Shown here: positions 33,059 to 44,420 of the stretch, in pieces
How the letters are laid out: each line of letters begins with the position of its first letter
Position numbering within the stretch: position 1 is the first letter of the stretch
NCBI RefSeq assembly: GCF_910594005.1
Contig: NC_057847.1
Location: 27,565,001 to 27,629,000 of the forward strand
Reading direction: 5' to 3'
Length of the DNA: 64,000 nucleotides
From: Cervus elaphus
Taxonomy: Eukaryota; Chordata; Mammalia; Artiodactyla; Cervidae
The notes under the pieces: generated by a model
Databases searched by the model: none
The model's input: the letters and a program-made list of their open reading frames with translations, nothing else
What the model was told of the DNA's origin: nothing
Made by a program: the position numbers and the translations under genes

Positions 33059-35559
33059 TGATTGAGAGAGGCAGAGCTTAGAATGATAGCTCAGAGCTAA
33101 CTTGACAAGGAACTCAGTCACCAACCAGGCCCCAAAATTTAAAAATGGGATGACTGAGACCCAGAGAGGCAGAGGTGGTTGAACAGCACACCCAGCCTGA
33201 AAGAGGCAGCCCAAGCTCCTCACGTCCATGTGTGCAAAGCCTTTCTCAAAGCTGAGGAGTGGCTGAGAGAGGCTGAATCAAGTCACAAGGTGACCCCTAA
33301 ATAATGGAAACACAAATGTCCTGAGGGGAGCTAAACATTTAATTCTGAGGCTTTCATTCAAGCAAAATCACTCTACATTTGATTATTTACTTAACTACCA
33401 GGAAATAGGGGGGTGGGGGAGGAGAGGATGAATAAGGAGATCAGGTTTGGCTTCATAATGGACTGTGCAGTGTTTGTGTCTGGAAGCCTGCCAGGTCCAT
33501 CAACTGCTGCTGAGGACGGAGGCCTGAGATACTGGTTATGAAGGAAGTGGGCTTCTTTGATATCTCTTCTCGGCTGGCCCCCGCCCTGGACCCAGGAAGA
33601 AATACTCCCTCGGTGCTCTAAAGAGTCCCCTCCTGGGCTGTCTGATGCCAGAGGCCTATGACTGCTCACTCACTTATCTTCCCAACTCTGACCCACAGAA
33701 TCCCTTACCTGCCTTAAACTCACAAGGCAGCCTTGGTCTGTTTGATGCTCCTCAGAGACAGGACTTGGTCTGCTTTCCTTGGGTCTGTAGCAAGACCAAT
33801 AGCAATCTCCATCCAAACAGTCACACGTGCCACTAAAATGCTGGCTCCAGTAGCTCAAGGAAGTGCCACAATAAGTTACCCAGAAAGCCTCCTGGACTGG
33901 AATGACAAATGGTTGCTTTTCATGTGCCATCTGCTTACTTGCTACCAGTTTCCTGGAGAGCTGTGTTGAGAAGGATTCTGAAGCTCAGCGGGAAGAAATT
34001 CTGCAGTGTACTAGCATTGCCATGGGCCTGGCAAGAGATAAAATCATGGGTTCCTACGTTTGCCATCCTCAGCCTAGATTTCAGATGAGCAAGAGGTGTG
34101 TTAGACCATCAACCTCAAACTAGTTCACCACCCATCTGTGTCTTAGAGGCGCTGTGGAGCTCCAGCCTGCGGCTTGTAAACACATCCCGACTCCCTCCTC
34201 ACAGACACAGCTTACATAAAGAATCATTTCAAATTGCCTTCATTTTCGCCATTTTGGCCTTTGAAAGGACTTAATCAGCAGAATTCACAGAATGGTATAT
34301 GGTTGGGTGTTTACTCTGAACAACTAAAGCATAACTGGGCACACGTTCTCTTCTCTGGAAATCCCCATTCTCCATGTTTGGGGATGGGCTCCTGCCAGGT
34401 GCTCAGCCACATCATCTCGTCCACAGCAAGAGTCAGGGAGCAGGGAAGCCCCAGTTCCCTGGGGATGGTCAAAATAGAGCTGTTACCACAGCGGAGTCCA
34501 AAGAGATGAAAGGCAAGAGGGGCTGCTAGAACTTGGAAGCAGAGAGTCATGCTGAGAAGGTAAACTTAAGATAACCTGTGATTGCTGGCCAAGAGACTGG
34601 CCAACCCAAGGCATTTCCCAAGTTAGGAGCCCAGGGAAGAAGCATACTGATCTCATTCTCCTTTCTTCCTCTGATTTTCTGGCAGGATACACCATGGGCC
34701 AAACCCAACTGGAAATCAAGAGAACAGGAACCCATTGATTCAGTCCCTAGAGTCCATCATAGTTCACAGAAGCAGAGAACAGAGTGGGAAGGGTAGAAAG
34801 CCGACTGGAGAGGCAAATGGGAACGACCTAGCACAGGCCTAGAACTCCTGCCCTGGTCCCCCTTCCCCCTGAGATCTGGGAAATCGGTGATTTCTGGGAC
34901 TTGCTGAATTTTTCCAGTTTCCTCCCAGTATAGCATTTTTTCTGCTTAAGCTAACTAGACTTGGTTTGTGACATTTGTCACCCAAAGAATCTTACTTATC
35001 ATGCCCAGTCTGTGTGAGAACGACCATATGTAGACAGTCAAACCCCAGTGAACTCCACTAGTGCTCAGCCACACCAAGGCAGCCCCAGCTCACACTCAGA
35101 GCTGGCTCTTCATGCCAGTCACCAGCATTTTAGGATATGATTGATCTGGTATTTCCTAAATAATAATCTGTTGAAAAAAGTGATTGTTCATAGTTATCAA
35201 TAATAAAATGATAAAGCTGAGTATATCCCCCAAAACTCAAGTGTGTTATAATGAATTACATATATGATCATGTATATTCTATCCTAAGTTTAGATACTGA
35301 GTTATTACTTGATCAACAATTCCAAGGATTTTTCCCTTGGGAGAGGGGACCATTGAATCCATCCTGTCTAGCACCCACAGAACTTTGACTAAGATACTTA
35401 TATGAATTTTTTCAAATAGTCTACAAGTAGGAGATAATATTAGAAAGGAAGAAAATTTGCACTAATCACTCAAAAAAAAGAAAAAAAACAGTCAACTTTG
35501 TATGAATAAAATTTACTCTGCAAGTGATTTTCAACAAGAACTTTGTTTAGGCACTATTG
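33059..35559. other. About 2.5 kb of repeat-poor sequence
   Basis: No gene recognised. Notable only is a strong splice-acceptor-like sequence ending at 34685 (branch-like tactgat, a long pyrimidine run, then cag) with no good donor after it. A G-rich run lies near 33400. Confidence 0.45.
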
Positions 35560-35973
35560 TGGGCTTGGGTATTTCAAAAAAAATTCATATGGTAAAATGA
35601 AAATTCATATGTTGAATTCCAAATCCCTAGAACCTCAGAATATGACCTTATATGAAAATAGGGTATTTAAGGAAGCAAGTTACAATGAAGTCATTAGGGT
35701 GGGCCCAAATCCAGTATGGCTGAAGTTCTTATAAGAAAAGGAAATCTGGATACAGACACACACAGAAGAAGACCATCTGCAAACACAGAGAGAAGATGAT
35801 CATCTACAAGCCAAGGAGAGAGGCCGGGAGCAGATCCTACCCTCAAGGCCCTTAGAAGATATCCAAATTTGATCTTGGACTTCTAGTCTCCAGAACTGTG
35901 AGAAAATAGGTTTCTATTGTTTAAGCCAACCAGTCTGTGGTATTTTGTTACGGCACCCTGACAAACAAATACA
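35560..35973 (+). mobile_element. MLT1-type MaLR solitary LTR
   Basis: Forward MLT1: aaattcatatgttgaattcc, cctcagaatatgacc, gtcattagggtgggccc, atctacaagccaaggagagagg, ttgatcttggacttctagtc, gaactgtgagaaaatag, gtttaagccaaccagtctgtgg and a terminal acaaataca. The best preserved LTR here, nearly complete. Confidence 0.92.
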
Positions 35974-35979
35974 GGCACC

Positions 35980-36262
35980 ATAACAACAACAGCAAACATT
36001 TGCACAGGGGTTGTTAAACGCCAGGCACTGCTTTCAATATGACATATATTGACTCATTCAATCTTCACAGCTTCTGGAGATAAGCATCATGTTTATCATT
36101 TCTATTTTATAGATGAGGAAACTGAGGCATGAAGAGGTTCAGTAACTTGTCTAATGTCACACATGAAACAAATAGGAGAATTTGGATGATAAAACTCACT
36201 CTGAATTCAAATTCTGGACCCAAAATCTGTGCTTGTAACCTCTATACCCTACTGCCTCTTGG
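35980..36262 (-). mobile_element. MIR SINE
   Basis: Reverse MIR: cgccaggcactgctttcaat, ttctattttatagatgagg, aaactgaggcatgaagaggttc and cataccc-type end ctctataccctactgcctctt. It abuts the MLT1 LTR. Confidence 0.85.
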
Positions 36263-36380
36263 GTGCAGAACTTCAAGATTCCCTCTCCTACCCCAACTCC
36301 TAAACTGCTACTAGCTAGACCACATGAAAAGTCAGATCATACAGGTGCATCCATACTCAAGTACTCAAGCCCCTTTGATG

Positions 36381-36641
36381 GGGACTTCCCTGCTGGTCCA
36401 GTGGCCAAGACTCCGCACTCCCAATGCAGGGGGCCCCAGTTCAAACCTGGTCCCTGGGAACTTTGTTCCCTGGTCAGGGGACAAGATCTCACATGCTGCA
36501 ACTAAGAGTCTGCATGTCACAACTAAGAGTTCGAATGCTGCAACTAAAAAGATGCCATGTTCTGCAACTAAAGATCCTGCATGCTGCAATTAAGAACCAG
36601 TGCAACCAAGTAAAAAAATAAATATATATTTTTAAAATTTT
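36381..36641 (+). mobile_element. CHR-type tRNA-derived SINE with TSD and tail repeats
   Basis: Forward CHR-type SINE: gggacttccctgctggtcc (head starts at the left border), ccaatgcagggggccccag, gttcaaacctggtccctgg. The 3' part has five degenerate copies of a 'catgctgcaactaaga' unit (about 36490-36600) before an A/T-rich tail. Flanks aagcccctttgatg (36367-36380) and aagtccctttgatg (36642-36655) are the target-site duplication with one change. Confidence 0.95.
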
Positions 36642-36688
36642 AAGTCCCTTTGATGAATCTGATACCTCAGAGACATTGAAACGAAATT

Positions 36689-37028
36689 GTCATGGATTAA
36701 ATTTTGTGTTCCCCCAAATTCATATGTTGAAATTCTAATCCCCATGTGAGGGTATTATGAGGTGGGGCCCTGAGAGATGAAGCCCTCATGAATGGGCTTA
36801 TACTATTATAAGAAGAAACACAAGAGAGATGACTTTTCTCTTGGCCATGTGAGGATATAAAAAGAAGATGCTCCTCTGCAAACCAAGAAGAGTGTCCTCA
36901 TGGATACTGGATCTGCTACCACCTTATTCTTGGACTTCCCAGCCTACAGAACCATGAGAAATAAAATGTTTGCGGCTTAAGCCACCAGTTTATGATACTC
37001 TGTATATAGCAGGCCAAACTGAGACACA
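36689..37028 (+). mobile_element. MaLR (MLT1/MST-type) solitary LTR
   Basis: Forward LTR with TG start: tgtcatggattaaattttgtg, cccaaattcatatgttgaaa, ggtattatgaggtggggccc, aatgggcttatactattataag, gccatgtgaggatataaaaag, cttggacttcccagcctacag, agaaataaaatg (poly(A) signal), gcttaagccaccag, and a terminal aactgagacaca. Confidence 0.9.
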
Positions 37029-38439
37029 GTCTTAAAAATTACTGGGGAATAAAGATCACTGATAATCAGCAGATAAAAAAAAAATTACTGGGGATAAGAC
37101 ATGGGAGACTGAACCAACCTTATCCCACAACTGAGGCATGCAGTTCAGTTCAACATAATCTGATGGGGCGATATAGTATGCTTCCCCAAATGCTTATGGA
37201 TCATGCTGGAACCTTTGCCCATTAAAGTCCTGTCGGATCTACTTACTTATCCAGGGATGCTCCCAGGACAATTAAAGGCATGCGGCTTAGGCACTGCCTT
37301 TGAAACCCCTTTCCTGCTGCTTGCCAGTGTCAACAGCTACCACCACCACCACCACCGCTTGGCATAACCTCCAAAGGGTTATGGTGGATGAAGCCAAATA
37401 GCATCTGCTTCATAGGGTTGTTGTGAGAATTTAATTTAATTTTAGCAGATAGTGAGCTCTCAGTAAATGTTAGTCCTTTTTTCCATTGCAACCACTCGGT
37501 ATAGGCTTGTGAAGGCTGAAGATGAAACTGTTGGCTATAAACTTGTGCCGTGTTTACATTTTAACTCATTTTATTAAACTGAACCTCCTCTCCTGACTTT
37601 TGCAGGGTTAATGACTTGTGTGCAGGCAGATGTGAAAGATACAGGCTGTGCCCAGCCTGTGCGGTCAGCATGAGGTTGTGAGTACTATGCTTGCTGCAGG
37701 AACTCCTTCATCTCAGTAGCTGCCTGGAAGGGAAGGGGGCTCATGACATATGAAAATTGGGAAGAGGCTTTCTCTGCCCAGAATCAGCATTCTGAAAGGA
37801 TGACCCTATTCATCCCAGTCCTGTTTTGGCCAGACTCTCCTGTCCATTAAAAGTGCTAATGTCCAGCTGCTCTAAAATACAGGAGCTGTGATTTATTCTG
37901 CAGTGCTCTGTGCCAGTCCAGACCATGCTTCAAAATCCTGGTTTTCCCCTTTGCACAAAAGGGTTTGGACAAAACAAAGCTGGGATGAGCAAGGTCATGA
38001 GCTCCTATACCCTACTGGCCAAAGAATGGGAGACAAAGGCAAAACAAAGACTGGCTGTCCAAAGCTTTGCAGATTGTGGGAAGTGGTGTTGCCAAGGTGA
38101 TGATTTAGCACTAGACAGGAGGAGCTGGTGTTAACAAGGACAGGAGACCCAAGCCACATTTCCTGAAAGGGAAGAGAGCAACTCAGAGGGAATTTACCAC
38201 CAATTGGTAGGATTTCCATGTTTTGTCTAAAATATGTATTTCTAGCCTGCCTTATGTTGGAAAATTGTGTTCAGAACTCTGCACTCTGAACACAGCAGAC
38301 TTATCACATCCTGACTGTCAGAGATAATTTAAAATCAGATGCAAGGGAAGGAAGGGACATTAAAAGTCATGGTTGTTGTCCAATCCAAGCCTGATAAAAA
38401 GCATTTGATAACGGCCTATTTATAGAGACATATGGGATG
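37029..38439. other. Mostly unique sequence, small repeats
   Basis: No gene recognised. Contains a short (ACC)n run at 37339-37356 and a forward MIR-like remnant at about 37405-37480 (agggttgttgtgagaatttaattta, ctctcagtaaatgttag). Confidence 0.5.
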
Positions 38440-38575
38440 GTCATCAGCAGCAGAGAGCCCAGGCACTGGGCCCCAGCTCCAATGCCGGATTTTGCAAGAG
38501 ACACTCACTAGTTAGGGAAATCATTTAACCTCCTGGTACTCAGATTAGATCACCAATGAAAATGAGTAAGACCCA
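38440..38575 (+). mobile_element. MIR SINE, diverged
   Basis: gcagagagcccaggcactggg, then tcactagttagggaaatcatttaacctcctggtactcag fits the forward MIR core ('ctagctgtgtgaccttgggcaa gtcacttaacctctctgtgcctcag'). Diverged. Confidence 0.6.
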
Positions 38576-39149
38576 TACAATTTCAGATTGGAGAGAAAAA
38601 GGCAGGAAAAGCCTGACTCCTCACATTTAATTTGGAATATTAACTACTCCTCTTCTTTTTTACAACCAGAACACATTGTCAGGGGACAACGTGTTTGTTT
38701 ATTTATGCTTAACTCATCAACTTGCCTACCTAGGACCATTTAAGTGTTCTGATTTCTAAGCCAATTCTGTATTTGAATAAAAATGTGTTTTTTTCTAAGA
38801 GAAAGTCAACTCCAGGCAGATCTATGTTCAACTCAAAACTCACCTCTGCACCCTTCAAGTCATTTACTCAGTTCCTTTATTTTACAAACAGTGGAAGTTA
38901 TTTATTAGCAAGTGAGAAAAGTAATGGAATAAAACCAGGGGACTGTGCCCACTATTAAGCCATGAGAGTTAGTTCTTTAGAAACTAGGAAGGGAATAAAG
39001 GCAGAGCCTGAGGGCACAGCCAAGGAGCACGGTTATTTCTCTGATATAAAACTGGGATCTAAGTAGTTTCTGAGTGTCTGTTACAAACACAGGACAGAAT
39101 TTCACAAGCTAAATGAACAGACATCACCAAGACAGTAACACCTTTTGCA
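38576..39149. other. Unique AT-rich sequence
   Basis: No gene or repeat family recognised. Confidence 0.45.
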
Positions 39150-39390
39150 TACCACATTACTGGTTAACCAAGTGCTTTGCTTTTATCTATATTCCTTCAT
39201 TTGATTCTCACACCCCTTTGAAAAGTCAACAGATAAGGTATGGACTATTATCTCTATTTTATGGAAGGGGCAACAGATGCCCATAGAGTATCCAAGGCAG
39301 CTTTGTACACAGGGAATGATGAACCTATGAGGTTTTTACAGCCACCAAACAATAGAGCCAGGATCTAAATCTAGAGCCTCAGATTGCTAA
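39150..39390 (-). mobile_element. MIR SINE with internal insertion
   Basis: Reverse MIR outline: agtgctttgcttttatctat, tttgattctcacaccc, tattatctctattttatgg, then after extra sequence, agagccaggatctaaatctagagcctcag and gctaaccccgccc. The middle (about 39300-39345) does not fit MIR. Confidence 0.65.
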
Positions 39391-39544
39391 CCCCGCCCTA
39401 TAAAAACCTCAAGACATCACGACCACTATCCCCAACTTCCAAAATAAAACTTTCTGTTCAAACATAAAGGCCCCACAAGTAGTCATGACACCCACTTAAA
39501 AGCAAACTCCTTTCTCTGTGGAATTTCACTCAGCATTATTCTAG

Positions 39545-39665
39545 AGCATCACAAAATCTTAGATATGAAAATACTCCCTAGTCCAATGTTCTTGTTTTAT
39601 AAACAGATGAAGAAATTGAGGCACAGAGATGTTAGGTAATTTCCCCAAATCACACAGCTGAATGA
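39545..39665 (-). mobile_element. MIR-like fragment
   Basis: ttgttttataaacagatgaagaaattgaggcacagagatg followed by atttccccaaatcacacagctg is the shared MIR-type core in reverse. It could also be another SINE family with the same core. Confidence 0.55.
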
Positions 39666-39861
39666 CTTGCACTGGTTAAAATTTTAAAATCAATTCACTC
39701 ATTCCACAGTTTATAATTAGAAAGTGTCCATTTACATAATGTGACCTTAATTAAACACCATATTTAAGGGGGCAATTAAGTGGCCTTAATCTGATTCTAC
39801 TGGTTCCCAAGTGATTCAAAGTTAAAATTTCATAGTGCATGCTCCAGATACCAGACAGGTA

Positions 39862-41240
39862 GCTGGGAAAAACTGGATAGCTGCATATAAAAGAATAAAA
39901 TTAGAGCATTGTCTAACACCACATACAAAAATAAAATTTTAAGTGGATCAAAGACCTAAATATAAGACTCAGTTCAGTTCAGTCGCTCAGTCATTTCCGA
40001 CTCTTTGTGACCCCATGGACTGCAGCATGCCAGGCTTCCTGTCCATCACCAACTCCCTGTCAAAAACCAAAATATAAGACTGGAAACCATAAAACTGCTA
40101 GAAGAAAACATAGGTGGAAAATTCTTTGGCATAAATCATAGCAGTAATTTTTTGGACCTGTCTCCTAAGGAAATGCAAACAAAAGCAAAAATAAACAAAT
40201 GAGACCTAATTAAACATAAAAGCTTTTGCTTAGTAAATCAACAATTTAGTGAGTGAGAGAAACTATCTGTAAATGATATGACTGATAATGGGTTAATATC
40301 CAAAATATATAAACAGCTCACACAATTCAATATCAAAAAACAAACAACCCAATTAAAAAATGGCAGGAAGGCCCAAACAGACTTCTTCTTCAAAGAAGAC
40401 ACGCAGATGGCCAACAGGTACATGAAAAGATGCTTGACGTTATTAATCATCAGAAAAAATGCAAATCCAAACCACAATGAGATATCATCTCACACCTGTC
40501 AGAATGGCTATCATCAAAAAGACCACACATAAACAAGTGTTGTCAAGGATGTAGAGAAAAGGGAACCCTCCGACAGTCTTGGTGGGAATGCAAATTGGTG
40601 TGGCCACTGTGGAAAACAGTATGGAAGTTTCTCAAGAAACTTAAAAAAAAAAAAAAAACAACTACCATATGATCCAGCAATTTCACCCCTGGGTATACAT
40701 CTGAATAAAATAAAAACACTAATTGGAAAAGATAAATAGGTATAGAAGCAACCTAAGTGTCCATCAACAGATGAATGGATAAAGAAGATGTGGTATATAT
40801 TTATAATGGAATACTACTCAGTCATGAAAAAGAGTGAAATTTTGCCATTTGCAACAACGTGGATGGACTTAGAAGGTATTATGCTTAGTGAAATAAATCA
40901 TACAAATACTGCATGATTTGGAATCTAAAACATAAGACTAACTATTGAATACAGTTCTAAAAAAGAAACAGACTCACAGATACAAAGAACAAGCTAGTGG
41001 TTACCAGCGGGAAGAGAGAAGGGGGAAGAGCAAGACAGGGATAGGAGATTAAGAGATATAAACTATGATGTATAAAATAAATAAGCTACAAGGACATATT
41101 GCACAGCACAGAGAATACAGTCAATATTTTATAATAACTATAAATGGAGTATAAACTTTAAAAGTTGTGAATTACTATGTTGTACACCTGAAACATATAA
41201 TATTGTAAAGCAACTATACCTCAATTTTAAAAAAAGAGAG
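39862..41240 (+). mobile_element. Cetartiodactyl L1, 5'-truncated, with TSD
   Basis: Forward L1: end of ORF2 (acctaattaaacataaaagc, caaaaaacaaacaacccaat, ctcacacctgtcagaatggc, ggtgggaatgcaaattggtg) and the 3' UTR (gtccatcaacagatgaatgg, ggaatactactcagtcatg, gaaacagactcacagatac), ending in an A-rich tail. The ORF2 relic in this part has several stops. A 9-base duplication agacaggta lies at 39853-39861 and 41241-41249. A BovA element is nested at 39970-40065. Confidence 0.9.
39970..40065 (-). mobile_element. Very short BovB/BovA insertion with TSD, nested in L1
   Basis: Only about 96 bases of the BovB 3' end in reverse (agttcagttcagtcgctcag to ccatcaccaactccctg). A perfect 12-base duplication aaatataagact lies at 39958-39969 and 40070-40081, extending to 16 bases with one mismatch. 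The insertion is clearly younger than the L1. Confidence 0.95.
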
Positions 41241-41280
41241 AGACAGGTAAACCAGTCAATTATTTGGGACATAAATAATA

Positions 41281-41498
41281 GCTGCTGTTTGCTATTTAAT
41301 CGCTAAGTCATGTCTGACTCTCTGCACTCCTGTGGACTGTAGCCCTCCAGGTTCCTCTGTCCATGAGATTTTCCAGGCAAGAACACGCAAGTGGGTACCC
41401 ATTTCCTTCTCCAGGGGATCTTCCTGAACCAGGGATCGAAGCCGCATCTCTTGTTTGGCAGGTGAATTCTTTACCACTAAGCCCCACCTGGGAAGCCC
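41281..41498 (-). mobile_element. Bov-tA SINE (left arm of inverted pair)
   Basis: Reverse Bov-tA: tttaatcgctaagtcatgtctg tail, caggttcctctgtccatg, cttctccaggggatcttcctg, head ccccacctgggaagccc. Flanks cataaataata (left) and cacaaataaca (right) resemble a target-site duplication. Confidence 0.94.
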
Positions 41499-41528
41499 AC
41501 AAATAACAGAGAAGCCTCAACTAAAGCA

Positions 41529-41738
41529 GGCTTTTTGGATAGTTCAAACAGTAAAGAATCTGCCTGCAATGTGGGAGACCTGTGTTCGAGCCCTGGGTTG
41601 GGAAGATCCCCTGGAGAAGGGCATGGCAATGCACTCCAGTATTCTTGCCTAGAGAATTCCATGGACAGAGGAGCCTGGTGGGCTACAGTCCATGGGGTCA
41701 CAAAGAGTTGGGCACAACTGAGTGACTAACGCAACTCT
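41529..41738 (+). mobile_element. Bov-tA SINE (right arm of inverted pair)
   Basis: Forward Bov-tA: ggctttttggatagttcaaac head, ctggagaagggcatggc, attcttgcctagagaattcc, BovB tail gttgggcacaactgagtgac. It lies only about 30 bases from an oppositely oriented copy. Confidence 0.94.
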
Positions 41739-42774
41739 CCAACTATAAGAAACTTAAACAATAAGAAAAAATGTATTATCTCACATAACTAGTCCAGAAG
41801 TAGGGCAGTTCCAAAGTTGATTAATTCAGTGACTCCAAAATGTTAACCAGGAATCCAGGCTCTTCCTTTCCATCACACTCTGTAATGACCAGGTTTGGGG
41901 CTCATGTATTATAATATTGCTGTTTAACTACGGTCCTGACCCAGGTCCAGGCAGCACAGGTAGACAACTGTGTCCAGGGCAGGAAAAGAAATGCCCCTTC
42001 CCTGGCCCCTTTCTTGGAACAGAGAGAACCATCCCCAGGAGCCTCACTGAAGATGTCCTCCCTTGTCTCATTGTGACAAGAATTGTGTCACATGTCCATC
42101 TCTAAACTAATAACCCAAGGTAAAGGGGACAGAATTCAGGACTGGCTTAGAATAATCAAGATCCAGACCCACTCCTGCCCCCTCTGAGCTGTTACCTCCC
42201 TAGGCTCCCACACAGATTTCACAAAGCCTCATGTCAGCCTTGGTCATACAGAAGGTCAGAGTTAATATTTTTCAAACTAAAGGTTGTGATCCATTAGCAA
42301 AGTAAAATCAATTTAGTGAGTCACCATCAGCATCTTTTAAATGAAATAAAATAGCAGTAAAATAGAGTGCCTTGCATGCAAAGGCAAGTATCATTTCAAG
42401 AAACTTTCGTTCCAATTTTTGCATAAATACTATGTTGTAAGTGTGTACTGCGTGGTGATTATTTCCTACCATGGGTCATAGTCAAAAGGCTTGAAACCCA
42501 CTGCACCAGAAGGTACTTTTTATAAAGGCAGAGCTCTGCTTTATTCATTTCTGGGTCCTCAGTGCCTGGTATATAAGACACTTTAAGTATATGTTAGATG
42601 AACTGAATTGATGAAAAATTTGAAATTGACACTCTGTGTGCTAATTTTCTCTCACAAATATTAATATATCAGGTGTTTTCTGGCAAACTTCAGCCAGCTG
42701 AGCAAGTAGTATTTCCCCATAGCCAAAATGGCCAAGTGCCTACCTTCGGCCATGCAGGAGATGGGCACGTGGTA
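41739..42774. other. Unique sequence with an L2 trace
   Basis: No gene recognised. The stretch gagctctgctttattcatttctgggtcctcagtgcctggtatataag with a downstream gatgaactgaattgatga (about 42530-42620) is a degenerate L2 3' end, forward. Confidence 0.45.
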
Positions 42775-42965
42775 CACCTATTTCATTTCATCTTCCCATC
42801 AATTCTACAAGGTTTGTTTACTACTGCCATTTTCTAGCTGAAGAAATGATAGTGCAAAAACAGTTAATTTGCTGAGGTCACAGAATAAGGGGCAGAGGTG
42901 GTGGCAGGATTTGAAAGTGGGTAGATCCGACTCCAAACTCCTCGACCTTAGCGCGTTGTGTCAAC
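42775..42965 (-). mobile_element. MIR SINE
   Basis: Reverse MIR: ttcatcttcccatcaattctac, actgccattttctagctgaag, ttaatttgctgaggtcacag, gcaggatttgaaagtggg, gactccaaactcctc. Confidence 0.7.
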
Positions 42966-43130
42966 GACCCTTCGTGCCTGCCAGGAAAAGCAAGAGAGAC
43001 AGCACGGGTTCTGCTCCTCAGGATGCGAACGTCTCACCCACGCATGGACGCCTCGGACTTGACTGTAGCCAGAGACCTTTCAGGCATACCTAATCCCAAA
43101 CTGTTAGAATTCAAATTCCAGCGGACTCCG
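42921..43130. promoter_or_regulatory. Short CpG-dense patch
   Basis: I count 14 CpG dinucleotides in about 210 bases at roughly 55% GC, near the number expected without CpG loss. Most of the surrounding sequence is clearly CpG-depleted. It includes gcgcg near 42951 and a cluster at 43025-43055. It is too short for a classical CpG island and partly covers the end of a MIR. A regulatory role is inference only. Confidence 0.35.
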
Positions 43131-44239
43131 TCTGCCTCCCCAGCAGCCCTGGCACAGGGAAACAGTACTGACAGTTCATGGCAAGCAACCCACAGTTCAG
43201 GTAGACGGGATTCAGAGCAGAGCACAGCCTCAGACACAACACCTGTGACTCACGGGGGCCCCCACTGACCTTCTCAAAGGCCCCCACACTCTCCAGCCTG
43301 ACAGCACGGCTGGAGGATCATTTTTAAAGGCCTGCTTCGACCCATAATTGCCGCAGCTTGCGGGCCCCCTGTCCACCACATCCTTAGTAGCCGTGGCGGT
43401 TCCGGGCTTTCTGGCCCAGAGTCATCAGCCACTGAAATCCAAGAGTTATTTCATTAAACTGGTCTCAAGTTACATGCTCTTATAAACCTGAGGGGAGATG
43501 AAACCTGTCGGCCCATTGTCTGTGCTGTAAACAACCACTTCTTTCTCCCAGGTCTTGTGTTCCGCTACTGAGCGAGGGTGGAGGAGTAGCTGAAGCACTG
43601 TTTTTACCAAATGAGATTTAAGAGGTCTCTGCTTTCTGAGTTTCTCCTTCTCAGTTGCTCCGGTAGGTTGAATGTTTTTGCAAGAACCCCACACAGCCTT
43701 TCTTCTGTGTATTTTTTTCAGAGAATTAGGAGGACAGGACAGCACAGAATACCATCAATTGTCTTCAGTGTCTGTCTTTGCCTTTAGCTCTTCAGTGGGA
43801 AACTGCCAAATGTGCCATGAAATGTGACTTCACAGGGGGAAAGGAGAAACCCATGCATACACAAACACCTTCATCTGGCCGCGGTAAGTCTGCCCTCTTT
43901 TTCTGGATCATGGCTGAAAGTGACTCTGGGTGTTTCCCCCAAGCTAAATGCCTTAAATCCTAGCTAGTCCCGTGCAGCTGGACGATGCTTCTGGACCGCT
44001 GAGCAGGTCAATGCAGATGCTATAAAAATCCCTCTTACGTAGAATTCCTTGGTCCTCTGACAGCCAGTAAATGTACAGGCAGAAGGCACACACCCCATAA
44101 GGACAGTCTTGGAGTGTGTTGTTCCCTGGCAGATTTACAGAGTGCAGAGGGTATCCAGAGGGTGCTGAAGACCCCTGTCAACTTCCTGTGAACCCCTGCC
44201 ACCACTGGGCATGGGGAAGACATGGCTATGGGAGCAGTG
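43131..44239. other. Repeat-free sequence containing an exon candidate
   Basis: No repeat family recognised. Apart from the candidate exon at 43788-43883, there is no recognised gene. GC content and CpG frequency decline after about 43400. Confidence 0.45.
43788..43883 (+). other. Candidate 96-bp exon, unsupported
   Basis: A pyrimidine-rich acceptor (gtctgtctttgcctttag, ending at 43787) and a strong donor (gcg|gtaagt, starting at 43884) bound 96 bases. One phase is open throughout: the frame starting at the third base of the interval begins LQWETAKCAM and ends TPSSGR. The other two contain stops. No repeat family overlaps. The peptide has three Cys but no family I recognise. It could be an internal coding or lncRNA exon, or chance. 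Confidence 0.25.
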
Positions 44240-44420
44240 GGAACAGGCACTCGGGGTTCAGGTCCCATCTCTGCTGCTTACTCTAAGCAACATTGAATAC
44301 ATGCCTGGACCTCCCTGCACCTCGGTTTAAACACCTGTAAAGTGGGGGCAATGGTATCTGCCACGCGATATGGAAAGGTCTTTGTAAAGGACAAAGCATT
44401 ATTATTCATAAAAGTAGTAA
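44240..44420 (+). mobile_element. MIR SINE
   Basis: Forward MIR: ggttcaggtcccatctctgctgcttact, ctccctgcacctcggtttaaacacctgtaaagtggggg, gtctttgtaaaggac and attattattc end. The bases between the blocks are diverged. Confidence 0.78.
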
